Shown here one piece after another: positions 9,411 to 15,520 of a stretch of 39,450 nt of DNA. Below the pieces are notes generated by a model. That model ran no database searches, was not told where the DNA came from, and worked only from the letters and a program-made list of their open reading frames with translations. The translations under genes and the position numbers were made by a program. Origin of the DNA: an uncultured Collinsella sp. Its GTDB lineage: Bacteria > Actinomycetota > Coriobacteriia > Coriobacteriales > Coriobacteriaceae. Where the stretch lies: contig UQHR01000022.1 in assembly GCA_900540905.1 (NCBI GenBank), forward strand, positions 1 to 39,450. The letters are read 5' to 3'. Numbering within the stretch: position 1 is the stretch's first letter; every line of letters starts with the position of its first letter.

Positions 9411-9460
9411 AGTATGACACCTAGGTTTACAGCTGACAAGACAGCTGTAAACCTAGGTGT
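9411..9460 (-). promoter_or_regulatory. nadA promoter with overlapping perfect inverted repeat (candidate NiaR operator)
   Basis: ACACCTAGGTTTACAGCTG (9417-9435) is a perfect inverted repeat of 9442-9460, with a 6-bp spacer. On the minus strand a -35 TTGTCA (9434-9439), 17-bp spacer and -10 CATACT (9411-9416) can be drawn, so one operator arm fills the -35/-10 spacer. The AGGTTTACA / TGTAAACCT core resembles sites described for NiaR-type regulators, and niaR is in the downstream operon. Assignment to NiaR is inference. Confidence 0.8.
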
Positions 9461-9483
9461 AAAGTTGAAATAAAGATTCAATC

Positions 9484-9657
9484 ATGTGGCAGGTCCATTT
9501 TCGAACTGGCAAGCTGAAGATAGCCGAGCTCTCAATAGCGCAGGAGGCATCTTTCGCCACCGCAATACCGCTCGGCGCGAGTTGCACGACGTGGGGCGCA
9601 AATGGGACACGCCTCCGCGAGCGGTCCGCACCCAATGTGGCAAAATCGAACTACTAA
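9484..9657 (+). other. Short open frame upstream of the LytTR regulator (doubtful)
   Basis: A 57-codon frame ends 11 bp before the response regulator. It contains a single Cys in LGASCTTWGANG. It lacks a good ribosome site and uses several codons rare in this window (ATA three times), so it is probably not coding. It is recorded because AgrC/AgrA-like systems often sit beside small peptide genes. Otherwise 9461-9668 shows nothing recognisable. Confidence 0.15.
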
Positions 9658-9668
9658 GGGGGCTCAGA

Positions 9669-10391
9669 ATGCTCAAGATTATTGCCTGCGACGACGACGT
9701 CGCTTTTCTAGATAGACTGCACCGGATGATCGACCGTTGGTCGACCGAGACGGGCACGGCGGTCGATGTTGCGCTCGTCACGCGCGGCGAGGACCTGCTG
9801 GCCCGCCATGCCGCATCGCGCGCCGACATCATTCTGCTCGACATGATCATGCCGCTCGTCAACGGCATGGACACCGCGCGCGAATTGCGCCAGGCCGATA
9901 CCGCCGTGCGCCTGGTGTTTCTCACCTCGTCGCCCGAGTTCGCACTGGAGTCCTACGAGGTCCGTGCCTTCGACTATCTGCTCAAGCCCGTGACTTACGA
10001 ACGCCTGGCGCAGTTGCTCGACGAGCTTTCGAGCATGCGCCCGGCGGCAACCGACGAGCTCGTGATCAAAACGTCCTTTGGCTACCACGCCCTGCGCCTG
10101 TCCGACATCGAATATGCCGAGGCGCGCAACAAGCACGTGGTCTTCCACCTGCGCGACGGACGCGATATCGAGGCACTCGAGTCGTTCCGCAGCGTCGAGG
10201 ACCGTTTGGCGCAAAATGCCACCTTCTTTAAATGCCACCGTAGCTACCAGGTCAACTTGCGCAACATCGACCACTTCGATCGCACGGACATCGTCATGCG
10301 CTCCGGCGCGTGCATTCCGCTGTCGCGCAGCAGCAAGCAGGGGTTCCAAGACGCCTACTTTGCGGTGCGCTTCGAAGGCGGGCGGCGCTGA
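9669..10391 (+). CDS. LytTR-family response regulator (AgrA-like)
   Basis: 240-aa cytoplasmic regulator. The receiver domain (1-120) has acidic residues CDDD at 7-10, phospho-acceptor D58 in IILLDMIMP and K106 in FDYLLKPV. The LytTR DNA-binding domain (about 131-235) contains EYAEARNKHVVFH, FFKCHRSYQVNL and ECF-like IPLSRS. The ATG at 9669 has AAGGGGG upstream. The stop overlaps the kinase ATG (TGATG), so the two are co-translated. The target genes are not evident. Confidence 0.95.
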   Translation: MLKIIACDDDVAFLDRLHRMIDRWSTETGTAVDVALVTRGEDLLARHAASRADIILLDMIMPLVNGMDTARELRQADTAVRLVFLTSSPEFALESYEVRAFDYLLKPVTYERLAQLLDELSSMRPAATDELVIKTSFGYHALRLSDIEYAEARNKHVVFHLRDGRDIEALESFRSVEDRLAQNATFFKCHRSYQVNLRNIDHFDRTDIVMRSGACIPLSRSSKQGFQDAYFAVRFEGGRR

Positions 10392-11668
10392 TGGTCTCCT
10401 CGGTCGAAATGATCCTTTGGGCAATCCACCACGCCACGACGTTGCTCTTTGGCGTCTTTGCCTCGGCGGCGCTGTGCGGTGTCGAGATCAACCGGCGTCA
10501 TGCGCTTGAACTGGTGCTGGTCGGTGCCGTAACCGGATGCGCATTTGGCCTCGCCAATGCCGTCGGCGGCGAGCTTTTCGCCCGCCAGGTATATCCGCTC
10601 GTCGTGCATCTGCCGCTCGTCATCTATTTGTGCGCGCGCTACCGCCTGAGCCCGCTGCTTGCCGTGCTCGGCATTACGAGTGCCTATCTGAGCTGCCAGT
10701 TCAGCAATTGGATGGGCATCGCCGCATTTGCCGCAACCGATTCTCAGATCGCGTACTATCTGGCGCGCATCGCGACCACACTCGCCGTCTTTGCCGTCCT
10801 GTTGCATTGGGCCGGCGACATCGGTCCGCGCTTGGCGATTAAAAGCACCACCGAGCTGGGCATCCTTTTAATCCTGCCGCTCGTCTATTACGTCTTTGAC
10901 TATGCCACCAACGTCTACACCACGCTGTTCCACTCGGGCTCGGTGGTGACGGTTGAGTTTTTGTCATTTGCGCTCTGTGCCTTCTATCTTATGTTTCTTG
11001 CCGTTTACCTGCGCGAATACGAAGAAAAGGAAACCGCCGAGCGAGAGCGCTGGATGCTCGAAACCCGCGACAGCGCCGCCATCAAAGAGCTCGAGGCTTG
11101 GCGTCAATCTGGGCGCGAGCTGTCGATTCTTCGCCACGACATGCGCCACTTCCTACGCGGCCTGGCCGCTTTAATTGAGGAGGGCCACACCGACGAGGCG
11201 CTCAAACGCATCGACGAACTCTGCGAAGCCGGCGACCGCACCGCCGTACGCCGCTTCTGTGCCAACGAGACCGTAAACATCGCGCTTTCGTCATTTAACT
11301 CGGATATCAACCGAAACGGTATTACCGCCAACCTGCGCGTCGCCGTACCCGAAACCATCCACGTAGGTGACGCCGACCTGTTTAGTGTGCTCTCAAATGC
11401 CTTGGAAAACGCTATCACCGCCGCAAGCGCCGCACCCCAAGGAAAGCGATTCGTCGACTTTGACCTGCGATTAGAGGACGGCCAGCTGCTGCTGTTAGTT
11501 TCCAACACGTTTGACCGCGCGCCGCGCATGGTCGACGGCATGCCCGTGACCCGGCATGCGGGCCACGGCTTTGGCACCAGGAGCATCAAACTTGCCGTGG
11601 AGCGCATGAACGGCAACTGTCAGTTCCGCATTAACGGCGATCGGTTTGAGCTGCGCGCTGTGATGTAG
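10391..11668 (+). CDS. GHKL sensor histidine kinase (AgrC-like)
   Basis: 425-aa membrane kinase, partner of the preceding regulator. Six or seven hydrophobic segments fill residues 1-205, followed by a charged coiled coil (REYEEKETAERER). The phospho-acceptor is H249 in ILRHDMRHFLRG. The ATPase domain has the N-box VLSNALENAI and the G-box GHGFGTRSIKLAVERM typical of HATPase_c_5. The large N-terminal membrane sensor suggests a peptide or small-molecule ligand. No AgrB/AgrD homologue is nearby. Confidence 0.93.
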   Translation: MVSSVEMILWAIHHATTLLFGVFASAALCGVEINRRHALELVLVGAVTGCAFGLANAVGGELFARQVYPLVVHLPLVIYLCARYRLSPLLAVLGITSAYLSCQFSNWMGIAAFAATDSQIAYYLARIATTLAVFAVLLHWAGDIGPRLAIKSTTELGILLILPLVYYVFDYATNVYTTLFHSGSVVTVEFLSFALCAFYLMFLAVYLREYEEKETAERERWMLETRDSAAIKELEAWRQSGRELSILRHDMRHFLRGLAALIEEGHTDEALKRIDELCEAGDRTAVRRFCANETVNIALSSFNSDINRNGITANLRVAVPETIHVGDADLFSVLSNALENAITAASAAPQGKRFVDFDLRLEDGQLLLLVSNTFDRAPRMVDGMPVTRHAGHGFGTRSIKLAVERMNGNCQFRINGDRFELRAVM

Positions 11669-11728
11669 GGACGCGATAAGCCGGCGCCGCGCTCGACCCG
11701 TCAGGGCCGCCTTACCGGCGCCAATCCG

Positions 11729-12298
11729 CTACAGCGGAGCGGCCGCCGGGGTCAGCTGCTTGATGTATGCCCACATGCGCTGCTTGGCGGCTTTGTCAGT
11801 GAGCGCCGCCTCAAAACCGTCGAGCGCGAGCACGCGGCGACCCTGCACATGGGCGATCAAGCCGGGCTTGAGCATGGCGGTGTCGAAGTCATCGATCGCC
11901 ACGAGCATATCGGCATAGGTCTCGCGCATGGTATCGGCCGCACGATCATCCAGCAACAGCACCGCCTCGGGGTCCAGCGCCTCGAGCGCCTCGCGGAACA
12001 GCTCGCACGGCAGGGCATGGCCCACCGCCACCGTTCCGTCGCCCGCACCGGCGACGCTTGCCAGCACGCAAAAATCCTCGGGCGCATAACCGATGGCCCC
12101 GAGCGCCTTACGCAGCGCCGCGCCATCCGCGCCTGCGGCAAGCTCGCCGCCCGAGCGCTCGGCCTCATCCAAATCGCCTTTTACCAGCACAATCGGCGAG
12201 CACGCGTTGCCTGCGATGCGCACGCCACGACCCGCAAGCGATGCGAGCTCCTGCTCGGCCGCCTGGGCGATGGCTTCTTTTTTCTGGCTTTGTGACAT
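11729..12298 (-). CDS. Conserved hypothetical protein
   Basis: 189-aa soluble, acidic, Ala-rich protein with no signal peptide or membrane segment. Visible stretches are SPIVLVKGDLDEAERSGGEL, GADGAALRKALGAIGYAPED, EALDPEAVLLLDDRAADTMR and FDTAMLKPG. The pattern (a GADGxALRKAL helix followed by an EALDPxAVLLLDD strand) recalls coriobacterial proteins distantly related to the uracil-DNA-glycosylase fold, but I cannot confirm this. ATG 12298 has GGAGAG about 10 nt upstream; the frame also has an ATG at 12334, adjacent to the IS end. Its upstream region may have been altered by the IS insertion. Confidence 0.7.
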   Translation of the reverse strand: MSQSQKKEAIAQAAEQELASLAGRGVRIAGNACSPIVLVKGDLDEAERSGGELAAGADGAALRKALGAIGYAPEDFCVLASVAGAGDGTVAVGHALPCELFREALEALDPEAVLLLDDRAADTMRETYADMLVAIDDFDTAMLKPGLIAHVQGRRVLALDGFEAALTDKAAKQRMWAYIKQLTPAAAPL

Positions 12299-12345
12299 AG
12301 GTATGCGCTCTCCAATCGTTTGCGTGCCCACCATTATTTGACACT

Positions 12346-12366
12346 CCCCATGGCTAAAGCCAGGGG
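12346..12366 (-). other. IS right-end hairpin / putative omega-RNA 3' end
   Basis: The stem CCCC(T)GGC-TTTA-GCC(A)TGGGG on the minus strand is the typical subterminal hairpin that TnpA recognises at the end downstream of tnpB. In this family the same region forms the 3' end of the TnpB guide RNA scaffold, so the sequence beyond about 12337 would be the guide. Confidence 0.75.
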
Positions 12367-12389
12367 ATTCTTGCTTCACCGAGAATTGC

Positions 12390-13580
12390 CTAGACTGCGC
12401 ATGCAGCCGTAGGTCTTACGCCCTCTCCACAAGCGTTTGCGGCGTCTGCCGCGGTTCCCGCATGCCCTGCGGTACCTTCCAGGATTCTCCTTCCCTCGCG
12501 GGCGATGTTGACGGCGGCGTTCAGGTCGCGGTCGTGACGCATGCCGCACGCGGGGCAGTCCCATACCCGTTCGGCCAGCGTCAGTCCCCTGTAGACGTAA
12601 CCGCATGCGGAACACGTCTTGCTGGACGGATAGAACCTGCCCACCCTTACGAAGCCGCGCCCCGACCATGCGCATTTGTACTCGAGCTGGCGCGCCAGCT
12701 CCGACATGGCGGCATCGCCCACGGCCTTGGCGAGGCGGCGGTTCCTCTGCATGCCCCTGACGTTCAGGTCCTCGACCGCGATGTTTTGGCTTTCTCCCAC
12801 CGCATGCGTCGTGAACTTGTGCAGGGCGTCCTTCCGCCGGTTGGCAACCTTCTCGTGCGCCCGCGCGACCCTGACACGCTGCCTGGCGCGATTTGCGGAG
12901 CCCTTCCGCTTGCGCGAGAGCCGCCGCTGCTCCCGCGCCAGCCTCCTCTCGCTCCTTTGCAGGTTTTTGGGGTTGGGCAGGCGCTCCCCCGTGGAGCAGG
13001 TGGCTATGTCGTGTATTCCCGCATCGACTCCCAGGAACCCGACGGTCGGGGCCGGCGCGTCCGTGGCGGGGACGTCCGCGCAGCATATCGCCACGTAGTA
13101 CTTGCCGCTCGGCACCTGCTTGACCGTCGCGGACAGGACGCGCCCCTCCACGGGACGGCTCACCCGCGCCCTGACGGTCCCCAGCTTTGGCAGCCTCACG
13201 TGCCTGGCGTCGATTATCCCGACGCCGTTCGTGCGGTAGCTCTTCCTCCCCGCGCGTTTGGACTTGAACTTCGGAAAGCCCACCTTGCCTGGTGCGCGGA
13301 AGAAGTTCTTAAATGCCTTGTCCAGGTCGCGCAGGGACTGCTGCAGTGCCATGGAGTCCACCTCGGAGAGCCACGGCGCGTCCGCCCTCTTCCAGGCGGG
13401 GATCTGGGTGATGTAGGAGTTGATGTGCCTCGATTTGCCCGTCCGCGCGTACTCGTCCCGCCTCATCGCCAGCACCCTGTTGTAGACCCAGCGGCAGCAG
13501 CCGAAGGTCTTCTGCAGGAGGGCCTCCTGCTCGGCGCTCGGGTATATGCGGTACTCGAAGGTCTTGTCCATGGCCCTCAC
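12390..13580 (-). CDS. tnpB: TnpB RNA-guided endonuclease (IS605-type)
   Basis: 396-aa TnpB, the family ancestral to Cas12 and shown in other systems to be an omega-RNA-guided DNA nuclease. The RuvC residues are all present: D186 in FLGVDAGIHD, E270 in IAVEDLNVRGM and D352 in HDRDLNAAVNI. A zinc finger (C323, C326, C342, C345) sits between the last two. The N-terminal helical domain (YRIYPSAEQEALLQKTFGCC) is standard. GTG 13580 overlaps the tnpA stop (GTGA); ATG at 13571 is an alternative. It looks intact. Confidence 0.95.
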   Translation of the reverse strand: MRAMDKTFEYRIYPSAEQEALLQKTFGCCRWVYNRVLAMRRDEYARTGKSRHINSYITQIPAWKRADAPWLSEVDSMALQQSLRDLDKAFKNFFRAPGKVGFPKFKSKRAGRKSYRTNGVGIIDARHVRLPKLGTVRARVSRPVEGRVLSATVKQVPSGKYYVAICCADVPATDAPAPTVGFLGVDAGIHDIATCSTGERLPNPKNLQRSERRLAREQRRLSRKRKGSANRARQRVRVARAHEKVANRRKDALHKFTTHAVGESQNIAVEDLNVRGMQRNRRLAKAVGDAAMSELARQLEYKCAWSGRGFVRVGRFYPSSKTCSACGYVYRGLTLAERVWDCPACGMRHDRDLNAAVNIAREGRRILEGTAGHAGTAADAANACGEGVRPTAACAV

Positions 13581-13972
13581 GCGTTCCTCTGGTCCTCGAT
13601 ATACTGCCTGACGGCCTCGGGCGTCGCCCCGCCGACGGTCGAGACGAAGTAGCTGTTCGTCCAGAGCGTCGGCAGCTTGCGCTTCAGCTGCGGGAACTCG
13701 GCGCGCAGGTCGTGGCTGGTCCTGCCCTTGATGCGCTTCACGGCCCGGTGGATGCCGAACTGGGGGTCGACTGAGACGAGCATGTGCACGCGGTCGGGCA
13801 TGACCTTGATTTCCCTTATCTCGAAATCGAGTTCCTCCGCGACCTCGTGCGCGATCTCCTCGAAGCGGGAGCCGATGCCGTCCACGAGCACCTTCCTGCG
13901 GTATTTCGGGCAGAAGACCACATGGTAGTCGCAGTCCCAGACTATGTTGTCGTTGCTCCTGTATCTATCCAT
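13577..13972 (-). CDS. tnpA: TnpA, IS200-type Y1 transposase
   Basis: 131-aa transposase that cuts and joins single-stranded ends through one tyrosine. Family motifs include WDCDYHVVFCPKYRRKVL, KVMPDRVHMLVSVDPQFGIH, PTLWTNSYFVSTVGG and the catalytic-helix tyrosine Y124 in AVRQYIEDQ. The metal-binding HUH motif reads R61-V-H63 rather than H-x-H, so the first His is replaced. The start is set by ATG 13972; upstream in-frame sequence belongs to the IS end and the trx region. Confidence 0.93.
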   Translation of the reverse strand: MDRYRSNDNIVWDCDYHVVFCPKYRRKVLVDGIGSRFEEIAHEVAEELDFEIREIKVMPDRVHMLVSVDPQFGIHRAVKRIKGRTSHDLRAEFPQLKRKLPTLWTNSYFVSTVGGATPEAVRQYIEDQRNA

Positions 13973-13976
13973 GAAA

Positions 13977-14022
13977 ACAGTATACCACTTGCAGCCGTAT
14001 ATGTATATCGGCTGACGCCGAT
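13977..14022 (-). promoter_or_regulatory. IS left-end hairpin and tnpA promoter region
   Basis: ATCGGC-TGAC-GCCGAT (14007-14022) is a perfect hairpin at the position expected for the left-end TnpA recognition structure. On the minus strand a TATACT -10-like box lies about 8 bp before the tnpA ATG; no clear -35 was found. Confidence 0.6.
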
Positions 14023-14173
14023 GCGCCTTATATCCCCATATCTGAAGAAAGGGGTTTTGCGGCGCTTTTGATAAAAGAGCCGCCCGCGAGTGGTTGCTTT
14101 GCGGGCCGCTGGGTATAAGCACGGTCGTACTGAGTTTTACGCGGCCGAGCCGCGTCGCATTATGGAGGTCACC

Positions 14174-14494
14174 ATGGCTGACATTAAGCAGATTACCCCC
14201 GAGAACTTCGACGCCACCGTCAACGGCAGCCTTCCCGTGCTGGTCGATTTTTGGGCTCCCTGGTGTGGGCCCTGCCGTTCGCTGTCGCCCATCGTTGACG
14301 AGGTTGCCGATGAGCTGGCGGGCAAGCTTGCCGTTGCCAAATGCAACGTCGACGACAACCAGGACCTGGCCATGAAGTATGGCGTCATGAGCATCCCCAC
14401 GCTGATTGTGTTTAAGAACGGCGAGGAGATTGACCGCTCGGTTGGCGCTCTGCCCAAGGCGAGGCTGCAGGCGCTGCTGGAGAAGCATCTGTAA
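14174..14494 (+). CDS. trxA: Thioredoxin
   Basis: 106-aa cytoplasmic dithiol oxidoreductase with active site WCGPC (C31, C34) inside VLVDFWAPWCGPC. The conserved cis-Pro appears in SIPTLIVFKNG, and typical ends ENFDATV and LEKHL are present. ATG 14174 has GGAGGT 4-5 nt upstream. It lies next to the IS insertion and is monocistronic, ending before the terminator at 14607. Confidence 0.96.
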   Translation: MADIKQITPENFDATVNGSLPVLVDFWAPWCGPCRSLSPIVDEVADELAGKLAVAKCNVDDNQDLAMKYGVMSIPTLIVFKNGEEIDRSVGALPKARLQALLEKHL

Positions 14495-14606
14495 TACGCT
14501 TGTTACTTACCCGCCGTCCATGAGCGCTTTTGCACCGCTCGCCGGACTGCCGGGCGCGGCGCGGACGACCACGGATAGTATGGTAGTTACAAACAGCCCC
14601 CAGTGA

Positions 14607-14644
14607 ACGGGTGCGAGTCACACAGACTCGCACCCGTTTTCTTA
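14607..14644 (+). terminator. Intrinsic terminator after trxA
   Basis: The hairpin ACGGGTGCGAGT-CACACA-GACTCGCACCCGT has a perfect GC-rich stem and is followed by TTTCTT. The 220 bp between trxA and the next gene otherwise holds a possible TAAAAT -10 box near 14670. Confidence 0.9.
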
Positions 14645-14715
14645 TGCAGCTGCGCACAGAGTGGGCGTAGTAAAATCTGAACCACTGAACTGCCCCATAC
14701 AAAAGGAGATTTCCC

Positions 14716-14964
14716 ATGCATGATGTTGGAATGAACATGAGCCAGCTTGCCATGAGCGTCAAGCAGGTCGACGACACCATCGAGCTCGCTCACGAGTGGA
14801 GCCATCAGCTGCTGCATGCGACCGAGAATTTTGACATGGAGCGCATCGGCGCCAAGCTCGAGGCAGCCATGGCCGCGCTGCACGAGGCCCACGACGCACT
14901 CGAGGGCTACGAAGAGGCCATCGAGGCCGACCACAACTCCGTCGGCTCCGTGAAGCTGGTGTAA
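14716..14964 (+). CDS. Small conserved helical protein upstream of nikR
   Basis: 82-aa acidic protein, mostly predicted helix, with no membrane segment. Visible features are several Met and His residues (MHDVGMNMSQ, AHEWSHQLLHA) and a Glu/Ala-rich second half (AAMAALHEAHDALEGYEEAI). AAAAGGAGATTT gives an excellent ribosome site. The gene ends 1 bp before the nikR GTG, so the pair is an operon, suggesting a link with nickel handling. I do not recognise the family. Confidence 0.85.
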   Translation: MHDVGMNMSQLAMSVKQVDDTIELAHEWSHQLLHATENFDMERIGAKLEAAMAALHEAHDALEGYEEAIEADHNSVGSVKLV

Positions 14965-14965
14965 C

Positions 14966-15478
14966 GTGGCCGAACACGAGCACGGCTGCGGGTACGAGCA
15001 CGAGCATCCGCACGGGGCGGACGGTGACGCGGGCTGCCACTGTAGTGGTTCCGGCTCCGAGCTGGTCCGTTTTTCGGTTACCGCACCGGACGACCTGCTG
15101 CGCCGTTTTGACGAACAGATCGCGCGCCGCGGCGACGTGGCCAACCGCTCCGAGGCCGTGCGCGACCTGATTCGCGCCTCGATCGCCAAGGAGCAGATGC
15201 GCACGCCCGATGAGCATGTTATCGGGTCGCTCACCATGATCTACGACCACCATACCGGCGACCTGACGCGCCGTCTGGACGAAGTGCAGCACGACTACAC
15301 CGACGAGATCGTATCGACCATGCACGTGCATCTGGATCACCACAACTGCTTGGAGATTCTGGCGCTCAAGGGTCGCGGCGAGCGCGTCTACGAACTAGCC
15401 GACCGTCTGCTGGGCCTGCGCGGCGTTAAGCACGGCGAGCTCACGTGCGCCGCCACCAAGCAGAGCCTGGGGCTGTAG
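14966..15478 (+). CDS. nikR: NikR-like nickel-responsive regulator with His/Cys-rich N-terminal extension
   Basis: 170-aa regulator: ribbon-helix-helix domain (about residues 33-75, RFSVTAPDDLLRRFDEQIAR with NRSEAVRDLIR) and an ACT-like nickel-binding domain. The nickel ligands align with E. coli NikR: H109 (VQHD), H120 and H122 (MHVHLDHHNC) and C128. Before the RHH lies a 30-residue extension with eight His/Cys of metal-chelating type (EHEHGCGYEHEHPHG, CHC), absent from classic NikR. The GTG start follows the previous stop directly. Its position before hypF/C/D/E suggests control of nickel uptake or hydrogenase genes. Confidence 0.93.
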   Translation: MAEHEHGCGYEHEHPHGADGDAGCHCSGSGSELVRFSVTAPDDLLRRFDEQIARRGDVANRSEAVRDLIRASIAKEQMRTPDEHVIGSLTMIYDHHTGDLTRRLDEVQHDYTDEIVSTMHVHLDHHNCLEILALKGRGERVYELADRLLGLRGVKHGELTCAATKQSLGL

Positions 15479-15482
15479 CGCA

Positions 15483-15510
15483 CCTGTCCCTATTTGGTCG
15501 GTTTTGATGA
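15483..15510. repeat. Copy of the CCTGTCCC/TTTGG(T)CGG 3'-end repeat
   Basis: ACCTGTCCCTATTTGGTCGG immediately after the nikR stop resembles the repeats after the AraC-type regulator (25080-25117) and the GH106-like gene (28825-28863). It is degenerate here and lacks the second arm. Confidence 0.4.
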
Positions 15511-15520
15511 GGGGTGTCGC

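Larger units (their letters stand above)
12338..14040 (-). mobile_element. IS200/IS605-family insertion sequence with tnpA and tnpB
   Basis: Contains tnpA then tnpB in overlapping order on the minus strand, bounded by the subterminal hairpins expected for single-strand transposition (12346-12366 beyond tnpB, 14007-14022 upstream of tnpA). No terminal inverted repeats or target duplication are expected. The end after tnpB (GGGGAGTGTCAA, minus strand) is the classic form. The boundary upstream of tnpA is approximate (14030-14060). Confidence 0.88.

Noticed and set aside
12390..13580. Cas12-type CRISPR effector
   Set aside because: Size (396 aa), adjacent tnpA and IS end hairpins identify it as IS605 TnpB; no array.
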